Part shown: piece by piece, positions 1-8,125 of the stretch
How positions within the stretch are numbered: position 1 is the first letter of the stretch
How the letters are laid out: each line of letters starts with the position of its first letter
Source: Pseudonocardia pini
Lineage (GTDB): Bacteria; Actinomycetota; Actinomycetes; Mycobacteriales; Pseudonocardiaceae
Direction of reading: 5' to 3'
DNA length: 63,341 nucleotides
NCBI RefSeq assembly: GCF_013870575.1
Contig: NZ_JACBXB010000002.1
Coordinates: 1 to 63,341, forward strand
Made by a program: the position numbers and the translations under genes
Notes under the pieces: generated by a model
Database searches by the model: none
The model's input: the letters and a program-made list of their open reading frames with translations, nothing else
Told to the model about the DNA's origin: nothing

Positions 1-1
1 A

Positions 2-706
2 CCGGTTTCGACCTGCGCCGGATGCACATGCTACGGCGGCGGGGCCAACGAGGAGCTCATCGCCACCGCGCTGCACCCGTACCCCGCCGACCTCGTGATC
101 GCCACGAAGGTCGGGGCGGCGCCCGGCCCGACGATCGACGGCAGGCCCGAGGTGCTGCGGGCCCAGGTGCACCGGGCCCTGCGCAGCCTGCGCGTGGAGC
201 GGATCGAGCTGGTGCAGCTGCACCGCGTCGACCCGCACGTGCCCCTCGCCGAACAGGTCGGGACGCTGCGCGAGCTCCGTGACGAAGGGACCGTCGGGCG
301 GGTCGGGCTGTCCGAGGTGGACGTCGCACAGCTCGCCGAGGCCCGCGGGATCGTGCCGGTCGCGAGCGTGCAGAACCGGTACAACCTGCTGGACCGCGAG
401 CACGAGCCGGTCCTGGAGGCCTGCGCCGGGGCGGGGATCGCGTTCCTGCCGTGGCGCCCGGTCGCCGCGGGCGGAACGGGGCAGGAGGCGGAGGTGGCGG
501 CCGTGGCCGCGGAGTGTGGGGCCACCCCGACCCAGGTCGCGCTCGCCTGGCTGCTCGCCCGCGCCCCCGTCGTCCTGCCGATCCCGGGCACCACGCGGAT
601 CGCGCACCTGGAGGAGAACCTGGCCGCGGGGGCGGTGCGGCTCACGCCCGAGCAGTACGCGCGGCTGGACCGATTAGGGTCGTCGGGTGCCGATCGACGC
701 CGCTGA
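2..706 (+). CDS. Aldo/keto reductase, 5'-truncated by the window edge
   Basis: The C-terminal two thirds or so of an NAD(P)H-dependent aldo/keto reductase, a cytosolic TIM-barrel oxidoreductase. The frame is open from base 2. Family blocks in order: GGGANEELIATAL near the window start, LVIATK, the helix/strand block IELVQLHRVDP (normally containing the active-site His), QNRYNLLDR, and the cofactor-binding C-terminus PIPGTTRIAHLEEN. The catalytic Tyr and Asp region lies at or before the edge. The segment just before GGGANEE (bases 2-40) reads unusually, with several Cys, where a DTAxxYG motif is expected, so a frame error or divergence there is possible. The end overlaps the next gene by 20 bases. 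The substrate cannot be told. Confidence 0.85.
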   Translation, partial: PVSTCAGCTCYGGGANEELIATALHPYPADLVIATKVGAAPGPTIDGRPEVLRAQVHRALRSLRVERIELVQLHRVDPHVPLAEQVGTLRELRDEGTVGRVGLSEVDVAQLAEARGIVPVASVQNRYNLLDREHEPVLEACAGAGIAFLPWRPVAAGGTGQEAEVAAVAAECGATPTQVALAWLLARAPVVLPIPGTTRIAHLEENLAAGAVRLTPEQYARLDRLGSSGADRRR

Positions 707-1109
707 GGTCCCCGCCCTGCAGGACATGCCTCCGGGACAGCTGAACGACCGGATGGGGATCGAGATCCTCGCCGTCTCGCGGGAGGAGGTCCGGGGCCGG
801 ATGCCCGTGGCGGGCAACCTGCAGCCGTACGGCCTGCTGCACGGCGGCGCGAGCGGGGTGCTCGCGGAGACCCTCGGCTCGGTCCTGGCCGCCCAGCACG
901 CCCTGCCGGAGCGGTTCCCCGTCGGCCTGGAGCTGGCCTGCACCCACCACCGGGCGGTCACCGAGGGCTGGGTCACCGGCGTGGCCCGCCCGATCCACGT
1001 GGGGCGCAGCACGTCCACCCACGAGATCGTGCTGACCGACGACCAGGGCCGCCGCACCTGCACGGCGCGGCTCACGTGCCTGCACCGGGACAGCCGCCCC
1101 AGGACGTAG
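687..1109 (+). CDS. PaaI-type hotdog-fold thioesterase
   Basis: 140-residue hotdog-fold acyl-CoA thioesterase of the PaaI/ComA-like group, which hydrolyses acyl- or aroyl-CoA in the cytosol. The central helix block LLHGGASGVLAETLGSVLA carries the family HGG signature, followed by ELACTHHRAV and a strand-rich tail, and the length is normal for the family. A GTG start at 687 lies inside the end of the aldo/keto reductase gene, which suggests coupled translation. An ATG at 726 is a possible alternative but would shorten the N-terminus. A strong hairpin follows directly, so this is the last gene of its operon. The substrate is unknown. Confidence 0.85.
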   Translation: MPIDAAEVPALQDMPPGQLNDRMGIEILAVSREEVRGRMPVAGNLQPYGLLHGGASGVLAETLGSVLAAQHALPERFPVGLELACTHHRAVTEGWVTGVARPIHVGRSTSTHEIVLTDDQGRRTCTARLTCLHRDSRPRT

Positions 1110-1110
1110 C

Positions 1111-1145
1111 GGCACTCCCGTGCGGTGGGTCCGCACGGGAGTGCC
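1111..1145. terminator. Bidirectional terminator hairpin
   Basis: Perfect inverted repeat: a 15-bp stem (ggcactcccgtgcgg and its complement) with a 5-nt loop, placed between the convergent thioesterase and livF genes. It can serve as a terminator from both sides. There is no U-tract, as is common in high-GC actinobacteria. Confidence 0.85.
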
Positions 1146-1157
1146 GCTCGTGGGTCG

Positions 1158-1883
1158 TTACTCGGCCCCGACGCCCTCGCCGAGGTAGGCCTCCTGCACG
1201 CGCGGGTCCGCGAGCAGCTCGTGGCCCGTGCCCGAGAGGGTGGTGCGGCCCAGGTCGATCACGTACGCCCGGTCGGACAGGCCCAGCGCCGCAAGGGCGT
1301 TCTGCTCGACCAGCAGCACCGTGGTGCCCTCGGACCGCAGCTCCTTGACGGTGTCGAAGATCAGCTGGGTCATGATCGGCGAGAGGCCCATCGAGGGCTC
1401 GTCGAGCATGAGCAGCTTCGGCCGCGACATGAGCGCCCGGCCGATCGCGAGCATCTGCTGCTCGCCCCCGGAGAACAGCCCGGCCTTGTTGCCGCGCCGC
1501 TCCCCCAGCACCGGGAACAGGTCGTAGACCCGCTGCATGTCCTTGGCGATGCCCTCCTCGTCCTTGCGGGTGTACGCGCCGAGGCGGAGGTTCTCCTCGA
1601 CCGTCATCCGGGCGAACAGCCGCCTGCCCTCGGGGCTGTGCGCCATCCCGCGGGACAGGATCGAGTGCGCGGGCTGCTTCTGGATCTGCTCGCCGTCGAA
1701 CGAGATGGTGCCGGACACCGGCCGCAGCAGCCCGGACAGCGTCCTCAGCGTGGTGGTCTTGCCCGCGCCGTTCGAGCCGATGAGGGACACGATCTGGCCC
1801 TGCTCGACGTCGAACGACACCCCGCGCACGGCCTGGATCGCCCCGTAGGCGACCACCAGGTCGCGGACCTCGAGGAACGCCAT
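1158..1883 (-). CDS. livF: Branched-chain amino acid ABC transporter ATPase LivF
   Basis: 241-residue cytoplasmic ABC ATPase, the second nucleotide-binding subunit of a Liv-type (HAAT) importer. Walker A is IGSNGAGKTTTLR near residue 37, the signature motif is FSGGEQQMLAIGRAL, Walker B is LLMLDEPSMGLSP, followed by the switch His region VLLVEQNA. Length and motif order are standard for LivF. Its start overlaps the livG stop, so it is the distal gene of livK-H-M-G-F. The solute may be an amino acid, but Liv-family transporters in actinobacteria also carry amides or urea-like compounds, so the substrate is not certain. Confidence 0.93.
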   Translation of the reverse strand: MAFLEVRDLVVAYGAIQAVRGVSFDVEQGQIVSLIGSNGAGKTTTLRTLSGLLRPVSGTISFDGEQIQKQPAHSILSRGMAHSPEGRRLFARMTVEENLRLGAYTRKDEEGIAKDMQRVYDLFPVLGERRGNKAGLFSGGEQQMLAIGRALMSRPKLLMLDEPSMGLSPIMTQLIFDTVKELRSEGTTVLLVEQNALAALGLSDRAYVIDLGRTTLSGTGHELLADPRVQEAYLGEGVGAE

Positions 1884-2782
1884 CAGGACTCACCCTCCGT
1901 GGTGTGCAGCTGCGCCTCGATCTCCTCGGGCGGGGCGCCCAGGTACGCCTCGACGACCCGCGGGTCGCCGCGGACCTCGTCCGGCGTGCCCTCGACCAGC
2001 AGCTCACCCTGGACGAGGACCAACACCCTGTCGCACAGCGTGAAGATGAACTTGGTGTCGTGCTCGATGACCACCACCGACACGCCCAGGTCGCGGATCG
2101 CGAAGATCAGCTGCCGGGTCGCCTCGGTCTCCTGGGCGTTCATGCCCGCCGTGGGCTCGTCGAGCAGCAGCACCGACGGGTCCGTGGCCAGCGCGCGGGC
2201 GATCTCCAGCCTGCGTTGGTCGCCGTAGGGCAGGTTGCGGGCCAGCTCCTCGGAGAACCGCGTGAGCCCGACGAAGGCGAGCAGCTTCTCGGCGCGGTCT
2301 CGCGCCTCGGCCTCGCTGCGCCGGAACCGCGGCCCGTGCAGCAGCGAGGAGACCGGCCCCTGCTTCATCCGGACGTGCCTGCCGACCAGGACGTTCTCCA
2401 TCGCGGTCATCGACGGGAACAGCCGGATGTTCTGGAACGTCCGGGCCACGCCCGCCTCGGTGACCCGGCTCGGGTCCTGCGGCATCGGCTTGCCGCGCAG
2501 GGTGACCGCACCCGACGTCGGCGTGTACAGCCCCGTCAGGCAGTTGAAGAAGGTGGTCTTGCCCGCGCCGTTCGGCCCGATCAGGCCGATGACCTCGCCC
2601 TCCTTGAGCGACATGGTCACCTCGTTCAGCGCGCGGAGCCCGCCGAACTGCATGGTGACGCCCGCGGCCTCCAGGATCGGCTCCCGGGTGCCCGTGGCGA
2701 TGTGCATGTCGTCGGCGAGCTCGGCCTTGACCTCCTCGGGAGGCGCCTCGAGCTCCGGAGGCAGTTCGGTGCTCTCACTCAT
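1883..2782 (-). CDS. livG: Branched-chain amino acid ABC transporter ATPase LivG
   Basis: 299-residue ABC ATPase partner of LivF. An acidic N-terminal extension of about 35 residues precedes the domain. Walker A is IGPNGAGKTTFFNCLTG, the Q-loop region is ARTFQNIRLFPSMTA, Walker B is VLLLDEPTAGMN, and the LivG-type C-terminal tail VEGTPDEVRGDPRVVEAYLG is present. The linker before Walker B reads LPYGDQRRLEIARAL, the usual LivG replacement for LSGGQ. It lies 1 bp after livM in the operon and together with LivF powers transport through LivH/LivM. Confidence 0.93.
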   Translation of the reverse strand: MSESTELPPELEAPPEEVKAELADDMHIATGTREPILEAAGVTMQFGGLRALNEVTMSLKEGEVIGLIGPNGAGKTTFFNCLTGLYTPTSGAVTLRGKPMPQDPSRVTEAGVARTFQNIRLFPSMTAMENVLVGRHVRMKQGPVSSLLHGPRFRRSEAEARDRAEKLLAFVGLTRFSEELARNLPYGDQRRLEIARALATDPSVLLLDEPTAGMNAQETEATRQLIFAIRDLGVSVVVIEHDTKFIFTLCDRVLVLVQGELLVEGTPDEVRGDPRVVEAYLGAPPEEIEAQLHTTEGES

Positions 2783-2783
2783 G

Positions 2784-4556
2784 TCACTTCACCTCCGTCG
2801 GAAGGGCGCCGGGACCCTCGCGGGCCACGTCCTCGGGATCGTCGTCGGCGAGCTCGGCCTTGCGGTGCTTGTCCGCGATGATGCCCTGCGGCCGGAACCG
2901 CATGATCAGGATCAGGGCGAGGCCGAACAGCAGCAGCCGGTAGTCCGCGAACTCGCGCAGCTTCTCCGGCAGGACGAACAGGATCGACGCGCCCAGCACC
3001 GCGCCCGGGATGGTCCCCATGCCGCCGAGGATGACCGCGGCGAGCAGGGTGACCGACTCGAGGAAGCGGAAGGAGTCGTACGCGACGACGGCGGTCTTGT
3101 GGGCGAAGAACGCGCCCGCGAGGCCGGCCAGCATCGCGCCGATGAGGAACGCGAGGATCTTGATGGGCCCGGTCCGGATGCCCATGGCGGAGGCGGCGTC
3201 CTCGTCCTCGCGGATGGCGATCCAGGCGCGGCCGAGGCGCGAGTTCTTCAGGTTGCCGAACACCAGCATCACGAACGCCACCAGCAGCACGATCGCCACG
3301 TAGTACATGACGCCGCTCGGCAGCCGGAGCGCACCGATGGTGATCGAGTCGTTGAACTGGAAGCCGCCCACACCCACCGGCGGGATGTTCGGGATGGCGT
3401 TCGCGCCGCCCGTCAGGCCTGCGATGTTGTTCTGCGCGCTGCGCACGAAGATCTCACCGAAGGCCAGCGTGACGATCGCGAGGTAGTCCCCGCGGACCCG
3501 CAGCGTCGGCGAGCCGACGATGGCGCCGAAGATCCCCGCGACGACCGCGGAGATCACCATGACCAGCAGGAACGGCAGGTGGATGCCGACGGCCGAGGCC
3601 GCGGCGCCGGACAGGTTGGCCGCCGTGAACGCCCCGATGCCGAGGAAGGCGACGTACCCGAGGTCCAGCAGGCCCGCGAGCCCGACGACGATGTTCAGCC
3701 CGATCGCCGTCGCGGCGTACACGCCGATGTTCGACGCGACCGTCATCCAGTACTCGGTGCCCGCGCCGGTGAACGGCAGCGCCAGCGCGCACAGCAGCAG
3801 GACCACGACGCTGAACACGCGGTGCCGCTCGGACACCACGCCGACCCAGGTGAGCAGCCCGGAGGCACTCAGCGCGCTGAGCGCCCCGGACAGCGCGGCC
3901 AGCAGGGACAGGAACACCACGCCCGCGTAAGGGTTGACGACGCCACCCTGGCCACCGCTGGTCAGCACCTCGGCGACCAGCAGCAGGACGAGCGCGAAGA
4001 TCACCAGCAGCAGGATCCACTCGACCCACCACGGGAGCTCCCACTCCCACTCCGGCCGGGCCTCGAGCCCACCCGACGTCGCAGCCAGCACGGTGACCAG
4101 GCCGCCGATCAGCGCCACGATCGCGCCGAACGCGATCGTCCCGTCCGCCGCGGTGATCGCGCCGAGGCCGCCGCCCTCCACGGTGATCCAGATGCCGTTG
4201 AGCAGCGCGACGGCCGCCACGCCGATCCCGAGCCCGCGCACGATCCGGTGCTTCGCCGGGACCGTGAGCAGCGCGATCACGATCGCGGCGATGCCGAGCA
4301 GCGTGATGTGCAGCCGGAAGCCGGAGACCCCGAAGGGCTCCACGAACATGTTGAGCGACGCGCGCTCCGGGTAGGCGCCCTCGTTGAGCACGAAGGTCAC
4401 CCACGGCAGGAAGGCGCCGAGGACCGAGAGCACCCCGCCGACGATCATGCCGATCTTGGCGAACGGGGCCACGGCGTTCAGCACGGCGCCGAAGCGGCCG
4501 GTGTGCTGCACGGGGGGTGCGGTGGTCGCCACGGGCGGGTCGATGGTCGTGCTCAT
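2784..4556 (-). CDS. livM: Branched-chain amino acid ABC transporter permease LivM, with extra N-terminal membrane region
   Basis: 590-residue integral membrane permease. The LivM core occupies about residues 255-570, with the typical GLNIVVGLAGLLDLGYVAFLG motif, GDYLAIVTLAFGE and GAMLAGLAGAFFAHK, and ends with LMRFRPQGI. About 230 residues come before it and contain roughly five further hydrophobic segments, so the protein is clearly longer than the usual 330-420-residue LivM. The ATG at 4556 overlaps the livH TGA (ATGA), which fixes this start; the frame stays open further upstream only as a shadow of livH. The role of the extra membrane region is unknown. Confidence 0.9.
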   Translation of the reverse strand: MSTTIDPPVATTAPPVQHTGRFGAVLNAVAPFAKIGMIVGGVLSVLGAFLPWVTFVLNEGAYPERASLNMFVEPFGVSGFRLHITLLGIAAIVIALLTVPAKHRIVRGLGIGVAAVALLNGIWITVEGGGLGAITAADGTIAFGAIVALIGGLVTVLAATSGGLEARPEWEWELPWWVEWILLLVIFALVLLLVAEVLTSGGQGGVVNPYAGVVFLSLLAALSGALSALSASGLLTWVGVVSERHRVFSVVVLLLCALALPFTGAGTEYWMTVASNIGVYAATAIGLNIVVGLAGLLDLGYVAFLGIGAFTAANLSGAAASAVGIHLPFLLVMVISAVVAGIFGAIVGSPTLRVRGDYLAIVTLAFGEIFVRSAQNNIAGLTGGANAIPNIPPVGVGGFQFNDSITIGALRLPSGVMYYVAIVLLVAFVMLVFGNLKNSRLGRAWIAIREDEDAASAMGIRTGPIKILAFLIGAMLAGLAGAFFAHKTAVVAYDSFRFLESVTLLAAVILGGMGTIPGAVLGASILFVLPEKLREFADYRLLLFGLALILIMRFRPQGIIADKHRKAELADDDPEDVAREGPGALPTEVK

Positions 4557-5497
4557 GCGCGCACCCGCTCGGACTCGCCGAAGAAGCCTTGCGGCCGGAA
4601 GACCAGGACGATGATCAGGACCACGAAGATCCAGACGTAGTCGTAGGCCGTGCCGCCCGGCAGGTACTGCCCGCCGAGCGCCCTGACCAGGCCGATGACC
4701 AGGCCCCCGACGACGGCGCCCCGGATGTTCCCGATGCCGCCGAGCACCGCCGCGGTGAAGGCGAAGATGCCGTTCTGGAAGCCCATGTCGATGTTGATGT
4801 TGTTGAGGTAGCTGCCGTAGAGCACACCCGCGACCCCCGCGAGCGCGCCGCCGATGGCGAAGGTCAGCACGATCACGCGGTCCGGGTCGATGCCCATCAG
4901 CCGCGCGACGTCGCGGTCCTGCGAGGTGGCCCGCATCGCGCGGCCGAGCCGGGTCCGCTCGACGAACCGCTCCAGCGCGAAGGCGAGGGCGAGGGAGACG
5001 ACGATCAGCAGCACCCCGGTGTAGCGGATGACCACGCCGTCGCCGATCGGGATGACGAACGCGCCGTCGAGGAACAGCGGCGGGAACGGGATCGCCGCGG
5101 TGGCGCCGGGATAGAACACCCGGACGGCCTCCTGCAGGGCGACCGAGACCCCGAGCGCGGTGATCAGGGGAGCCAGCCGGGGCGCGTTGCGCAGCGGCCG
5201 GTAGGCGAAGCGCTCCATGGCGATGGCGACCAGCATGGCGACCAGTGCGCCCGCGACCAGGGCGATCGGGAGCGCGAAGTACCACTGCGCGACGACGGCC
5301 GTGGGCACCCAGTAGGTCAGCGTGGCCAGGCCGCCGTAGGCGCCGACCATGAAGATCTCACCGTGGGCGAAGTTGATCAGCGTGATGATGCCGTAGACCA
5401 TCGTGTAGCCGATGGCGATCAGGGCGATCAACGAGCCGAACATCAGCCCGTTCGCGATCTGGGACAGGAACGTGGACAACCGAGGGGTCTCCTCCAC
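4553..5497 (-). CDS. livH: Branched-chain amino acid ABC transporter permease LivH
   Basis: 314-residue membrane permease pairing with LivM. It begins LSQIANGLMFGSLIALIAIGY, has the LivH block TLINFAHGEIFMVGAYG, the cytoplasmic EAA-like loop with TRLGRAMRATSQDRDVARLMG, and ends VLVFRPQGFFGE. A GTG at 5497 is used, because no ATG lies at a sensible position. It overlaps livM by four bases and is separated from the upstream binding-protein gene by a hairpin-containing gap of 85 bp. Confidence 0.92.
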   Translation of the reverse strand: MEETPRLSTFLSQIANGLMFGSLIALIAIGYTMVYGIITLINFAHGEIFMVGAYGGLATLTYWVPTAVVAQWYFALPIALVAGALVAMLVAIAMERFAYRPLRNAPRLAPLITALGVSVALQEAVRVFYPGATAAIPFPPLFLDGAFVIPIGDGVVIRYTGVLLIVVSLALAFALERFVERTRLGRAMRATSQDRDVARLMGIDPDRVIVLTFAIGGALAGVAGVLYGSYLNNINIDMGFQNGIFAFTAAVLGGIGNIRGAVVGGLVIGLVRALGGQYLPGGTAYDYVWIFVVLIIVLVFRPQGFFGESERVRA

Positions 5498-5504
5498 CCG
5501 CGTG

Positions 5505-5544
5505 CACGAACGGGGACGGGTGTGGTGGCCCGTCCCCGTTCGTG
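5505..5544 (-). terminator. Intercistronic hairpin between livK and livH
   Basis: A 16-bp perfect inverted repeat (cacgaacggggacggg at 5505-5520, complement at 5529-5544) with an 8-nt loop. A smaller gcccc/ggggc hairpin lies at 5561-5575. Placed between the binding-protein gene and the permease gene of one operon, such structures usually cause partial termination or protect the upstream mRNA. Either would give more binding protein than permease. That role is inferred from position. Confidence 0.75.
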
Positions 5545-5582
5545 AACTTGCTTCAGCAGCGCCCCTGTAGGGGGCCGCCCGG

Positions 5583-6815
5583 TCAGCTCGCCGTGTAGGT
5601 CCCGGTCTCCAGCGGCTTGAAGGAGCCGCCCTGGACCGAGTAGACGGTCAGCTGCTTGTTGGTGGTGTCACCGAACTGGTCGAACGAGATGGCGCCCGTC
5701 GCACCCTGCAGGTTGGTGGCCTGCACCGCGGAGATCAGTCCGTCGCGGGTGGCGTCGGAGAAGGTGCCGTTGCCGACCGCCTTCGAGAGCCCGTCGATGA
5801 TCACGTTCGCCGCGTCGTAGGTCAGCGCACCGTAGGCGCTGTACGGCTCCGGGTAGCCCGCGGCGGCGTACGCGTCGATGAAGGCCTTCGCGCTGGGCAG
5901 CTGCTCCGGCGGGGCGCCGACGTTGGTCGCGAAGTCACCCTCGCGGCCACCGAGCTGCGTGTAGGTGGCGTCGACGATGCCGTCGCCGCCCATCAGCGGG
6001 ATGTTCAGGCCCGCGTCGGCGAGCTGCTTCGACAGCGGCCCGGCGACCGGGTACTCGCCGCCGTAGTAGACCGCGTCCGGGTTGGCCGCACGGACCTGCG
6101 TGATGACACCGGAGAAGTCGGTGTCCTTCTCGCCGACCTTCGCCTGCGTGACGATCGTGGCGCCCAGCTTCTGCGCCTCGGCGGCGAACTGCGCCGCGAG
6201 ACCCGCGCCGTAGGTCTTGCCGTCGTCGATCACGGCGATGTTCTTCTTGCCCTGCTTCTGCACCAGGAACTGCGCGGCGAACGGGCCCTGGATGGCGTCC
6301 GTGGTCGCGGTGCGGAAGTAGGTGGCGTTCGGCCGGTTCGGCGCGGTGGCGTAGTTGTCGCCCTGGGTCAGCGCCGGGTTGGTGTTCGCAGGCGAGATCT
6401 CGACGATCTTCTTCTGCGCCAGGATCGGCGCCGCCGCCTGGGCGGTCGACGAGTTCAGCGTGCCGACGACACCGACCACGTTCGGGTCCGACGCCAGCTT
6501 GGTGGCCGCCTGGCCCGCGATCTGCGCGGTGCCCTGGTCGTCCTCGGCCTGCAGCGCCAGGCGGTAGCCCGGCACCTTGCAGGCCTGGTTCGCCTGGTTG
6601 ACCGCGAGGTCGGTGGAGTTCTTCATGCCCAGGCCCAGGGCGGACAGGCTGCCCGAGAGCGGGGCGATGAAGCCGATGACGAGGGTGCCCTTGCTGGTGT
6701 CGCAGGTCCCTCCGCCGCCGCCCGACGCCTCTTCGCGGTTCGTGCTGCACGCGGAGAGCGCGAGCACCCCGGCGAGCAGTGCGGCGGTCGTGGCGACCTT
6801 CCGCGTCCGACTCAT
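5583..6815 (-). CDS. livK: Branched-chain amino acid ABC transporter substrate-binding lipoprotein
   Basis: 410-residue extracytoplasmic type I periplasmic-binding-fold protein (Peripla_BP_6 family), anchored as a lipoprotein. The signal peptide MSRTRKVATTAALLAGVLAL ends in a lipobox LSAC, with the acylated Cys at about residue 23. The mature part starts GTLVIGFIAPLSGSLSALG and shows the family blocks VVGVVGTLNSSTAQAAAPI and YFRTATTDAIQGPFAAQF. The start at 6815 was preferred over the in-frame codon at 6839 because a GGAAGGA ribosome binding site precedes it and the signal peptide then begins correctly. It is the first gene of the transporter operon and sets its substrate range. Confidence 0.92.
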   Translation of the reverse strand: MSRTRKVATTAALLAGVLALSACSTNREEASGGGGGTCDTSKGTLVIGFIAPLSGSLSALGLGMKNSTDLAVNQANQACKVPGYRLALQAEDDQGTAQIAGQAATKLASDPNVVGVVGTLNSSTAQAAAPILAQKKIVEISPANTNPALTQGDNYATAPNRPNATYFRTATTDAIQGPFAAQFLVQKQGKKNIAVIDDGKTYGAGLAAQFAAEAQKLGATIVTQAKVGEKDTDFSGVITQVRAANPDAVYYGGEYPVAGPLSKQLADAGLNIPLMGGDGIVDATYTQLGGREGDFATNVGAPPEQLPSAKAFIDAYAAAGYPEPYSAYGALTYDAANVIIDGLSKAVGNGTFSDATRDGLISAVQATNLQGATGAISFDQFGDTTNKQLTVYSVQGGSFKPLETGTYTAS

Positions 6816-7130
6816 GTTGTGTCCTTCCGTACCAACCACGTCTAGGGCGGCCCCCGAAACGACCCGCCTCGTTCACGATCAGTGCTCGTGAGCGTCGCGG
6901 ACGTTAGGGGAACGGAAGGGGGGCCGTCATCCCGAGACCGGCCAGCTTTACCAGACCGCAACCGGATATCGCGGAGCGTCACCACAGAGTGACCTACAGT
7001 GCGACGTTATCAGATCGTTATCAAGCGCCGAGCCGCTGACCAGCGCAGACGCCGTTAACACGTGGCCAAAGTCGCACCAGCCCCGGGGGCATTACCGCTG
7101 AGTAACAGGTGTTTCCGGCTCCGGACACGA
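6816..7130. promoter_or_regulatory. Upstream region of the liv operon, with a tandem 8-bp repeat
   Basis: This gene-free stretch holds the promoter of livK (transcribed leftward) and is slightly AT-richer than its surroundings. At 7005-7012 and 7016-7023 the octamer cgttatca occurs twice, 11 bp apart, about one helical turn. That spacing is typical of a site bound side by side by two regulator subunits. No clear -35/-10 pair could be assigned. Confidence 0.4.
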
Positions 7131-7162
7131 CTCGGGGCCGCCCCGAAAGAGGCGGCCCCGAG
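7131..7162 (-). terminator. Terminator of the ANTAR regulator gene
   Basis: A 12-bp perfect stem (ctcggggccgcc with its complement at 7151-7162) and an 8-nt loop, 28 bp after the stop codon of the minus-strand ANTAR response regulator gene. Confidence 0.8.
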
Positions 7163-7190
7163 TGGGTGACGCGGTGGTGCGGGCGGGCGG

Positions 7191-7820
7191 TCAGCCCTTG
7201 GCCGGGGCCAGCCCCTCGATGACGGCCTCGGCGACCGCCTTCATCGTGGTGCGGCGGTCCATGGCGGTCCTCTGGATCCACCGGAACGCCTCGGGCTCGG
7301 TCATGCTCTGCTTCGCCATCAGCAGGCCCTTGGCGCGGTCGATCACCTTGCGGGTCTCGAACCGGTCGTTGAGGGAGGCGACCTCGTCCTCCAGCGCGCG
7401 CTTCTCGGCGAAGCGGGACACCGCCAGCTCGATCGCGGGCACCAGCTCGTGCCGGGCGAAAGGCTTGACCAGGTACGCCATCGCGCCGGCGTCCCGCGCC
7501 CGCTCGATGAGGTCGCGCTGGCTGAACGCCGTGAGCATCACGACGGGGGCGATCTTCTCGTCGACGATCGTCGCGGCCGCCTCGATGCCGTCCTTCTTGG
7601 GCATCTTGACGTCCATGATCACGAGATCGGGCTTGAGGTCGCGGGCCATCTCGATGGCCGCCTCACCGTCGGGGGCCTCGCCCGCGATCCGGTAACCCTC
7701 TTCCCCGAGCATCTCGGTCAGGTCGAGGCGGATCAGCGCCTCGTCCTCCACCACGAGGACACGCCAGCCGACGGCAGGACCGTCGTCGGTCGTCTTGTCC
7801 TCGGACACTGGCTGGCTCAC
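7191..7820 (-). CDS. pdtaR: ANTAR-domain response regulator (PdtaR type)
   Basis: 209-residue cytoplasmic two-component response regulator that acts on RNA. The receiver domain (about 20-135) has the acidic pocket VVEDE, the phospho-acceptor Asp in LVIMDVKMPKKDG, and the Thr and Lys switch residues in MLTAFSQ and YLVKPF. A short coiled segment leads to the ANTAR RNA-binding domain (about 150-205) with RKVIDRAKGLLM and the conserved EAFRWIQRTAMDRR block. This is the architecture of mycobacterial PdtaR (Rv1626), which pairs with the orphan kinase PdtaS and acts as an antiterminator on hairpin-containing leaders. A GTG start with AAGGAG 9-10 bases upstream is used. It is single-gene and lies next to the tRNA that hosts the island. 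Confidence 0.9.
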   Translation of the reverse strand: MSQPVSEDKTTDDGPAVGWRVLVVEDEALIRLDLTEMLGEEGYRIAGEAPDGEAAIEMARDLKPDLVIMDVKMPKKDGIEAAATIVDEKIAPVVMLTAFSQRDLIERARDAGAMAYLVKPFARHELVPAIELAVSRFAEKRALEDEVASLNDRFETRKVIDRAKGLLMAKQSMTEPEAFRWIQRTAMDRRTTMKAVAEAVIEGLAPAKG

Positions 7821-7949
7821 GGGAGGTTCTCCTTAGTGGGACGGGTCGAGCGCGAGGTTCAAGAGTACCGGCGATAAGGTTGCTCCCTGGTTGCCCCGGC
7901 CGTGTGATCCCGCCCGACGCGAGCGAGAACACACCCTGGGCACCGGTGC

Positions 7950-8025
7950 GCCCCCGTAGCCCAACGGCAGAGGCAGCGGACTCAAAATCCGTCCAGTGTG
8001 AGTTCGAATCTCACCGGGGGCACCA
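7950..8025 (+). tRNA. tRNA-Leu(CAA); integration target of the island
   Basis: A cloverleaf folds cleanly. The acceptor gcccccg (7950-7956) pairs with cgggggc (8015-8021), followed by A and an encoded CCA (8023-8025). The T arm is gtgag-ttcgaat-ctcac (7998-8014). The anticodon stem is gcgga/tccgt with loop ctcaaaa, giving anticodon CAA (Leu, UUG codons). The variable region is only about 5 nt, whereas leucine tRNAs normally have a long variable arm; identity is therefore assigned by anticodon alone. The 3' part from 7987 to 8019 recurs in degenerate form at 61531-61564. Confidence 0.85.
7987..8019 (+). repeat. attL-like half of the island direct repeat
   Basis: The tRNA 3' segment from the anticodon stem through the T arm into the acceptor. 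It matches 61531-61564 at 32 of 33 positions with one extra G in the distal copy (the substitution is t8004 to c61549; the insertion is 61545). Integration at the tRNA 3' end leaves the intact gene at the integrase side, as here. Confidence 0.8.
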
Positions 8026-8125
8026 CCCTGACCTGCGGAAACGCGGGTTTCACGATCGACCCGCGGCCGCTTGGCCACAGTTTCGGCCACGAACCCGCGA
8101 ACGAGCTTCTTCTCTTCTCGAGTTC

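Noticed and set aside
2235-4640. 801-codon open frame on the plus strand opposite the liv permease and ATPase genes
   Set aside because: Composition is Asp/Arg/His-rich with no domain, and it lies exactly antisense to well-conserved transporter genes; a product of high GC.
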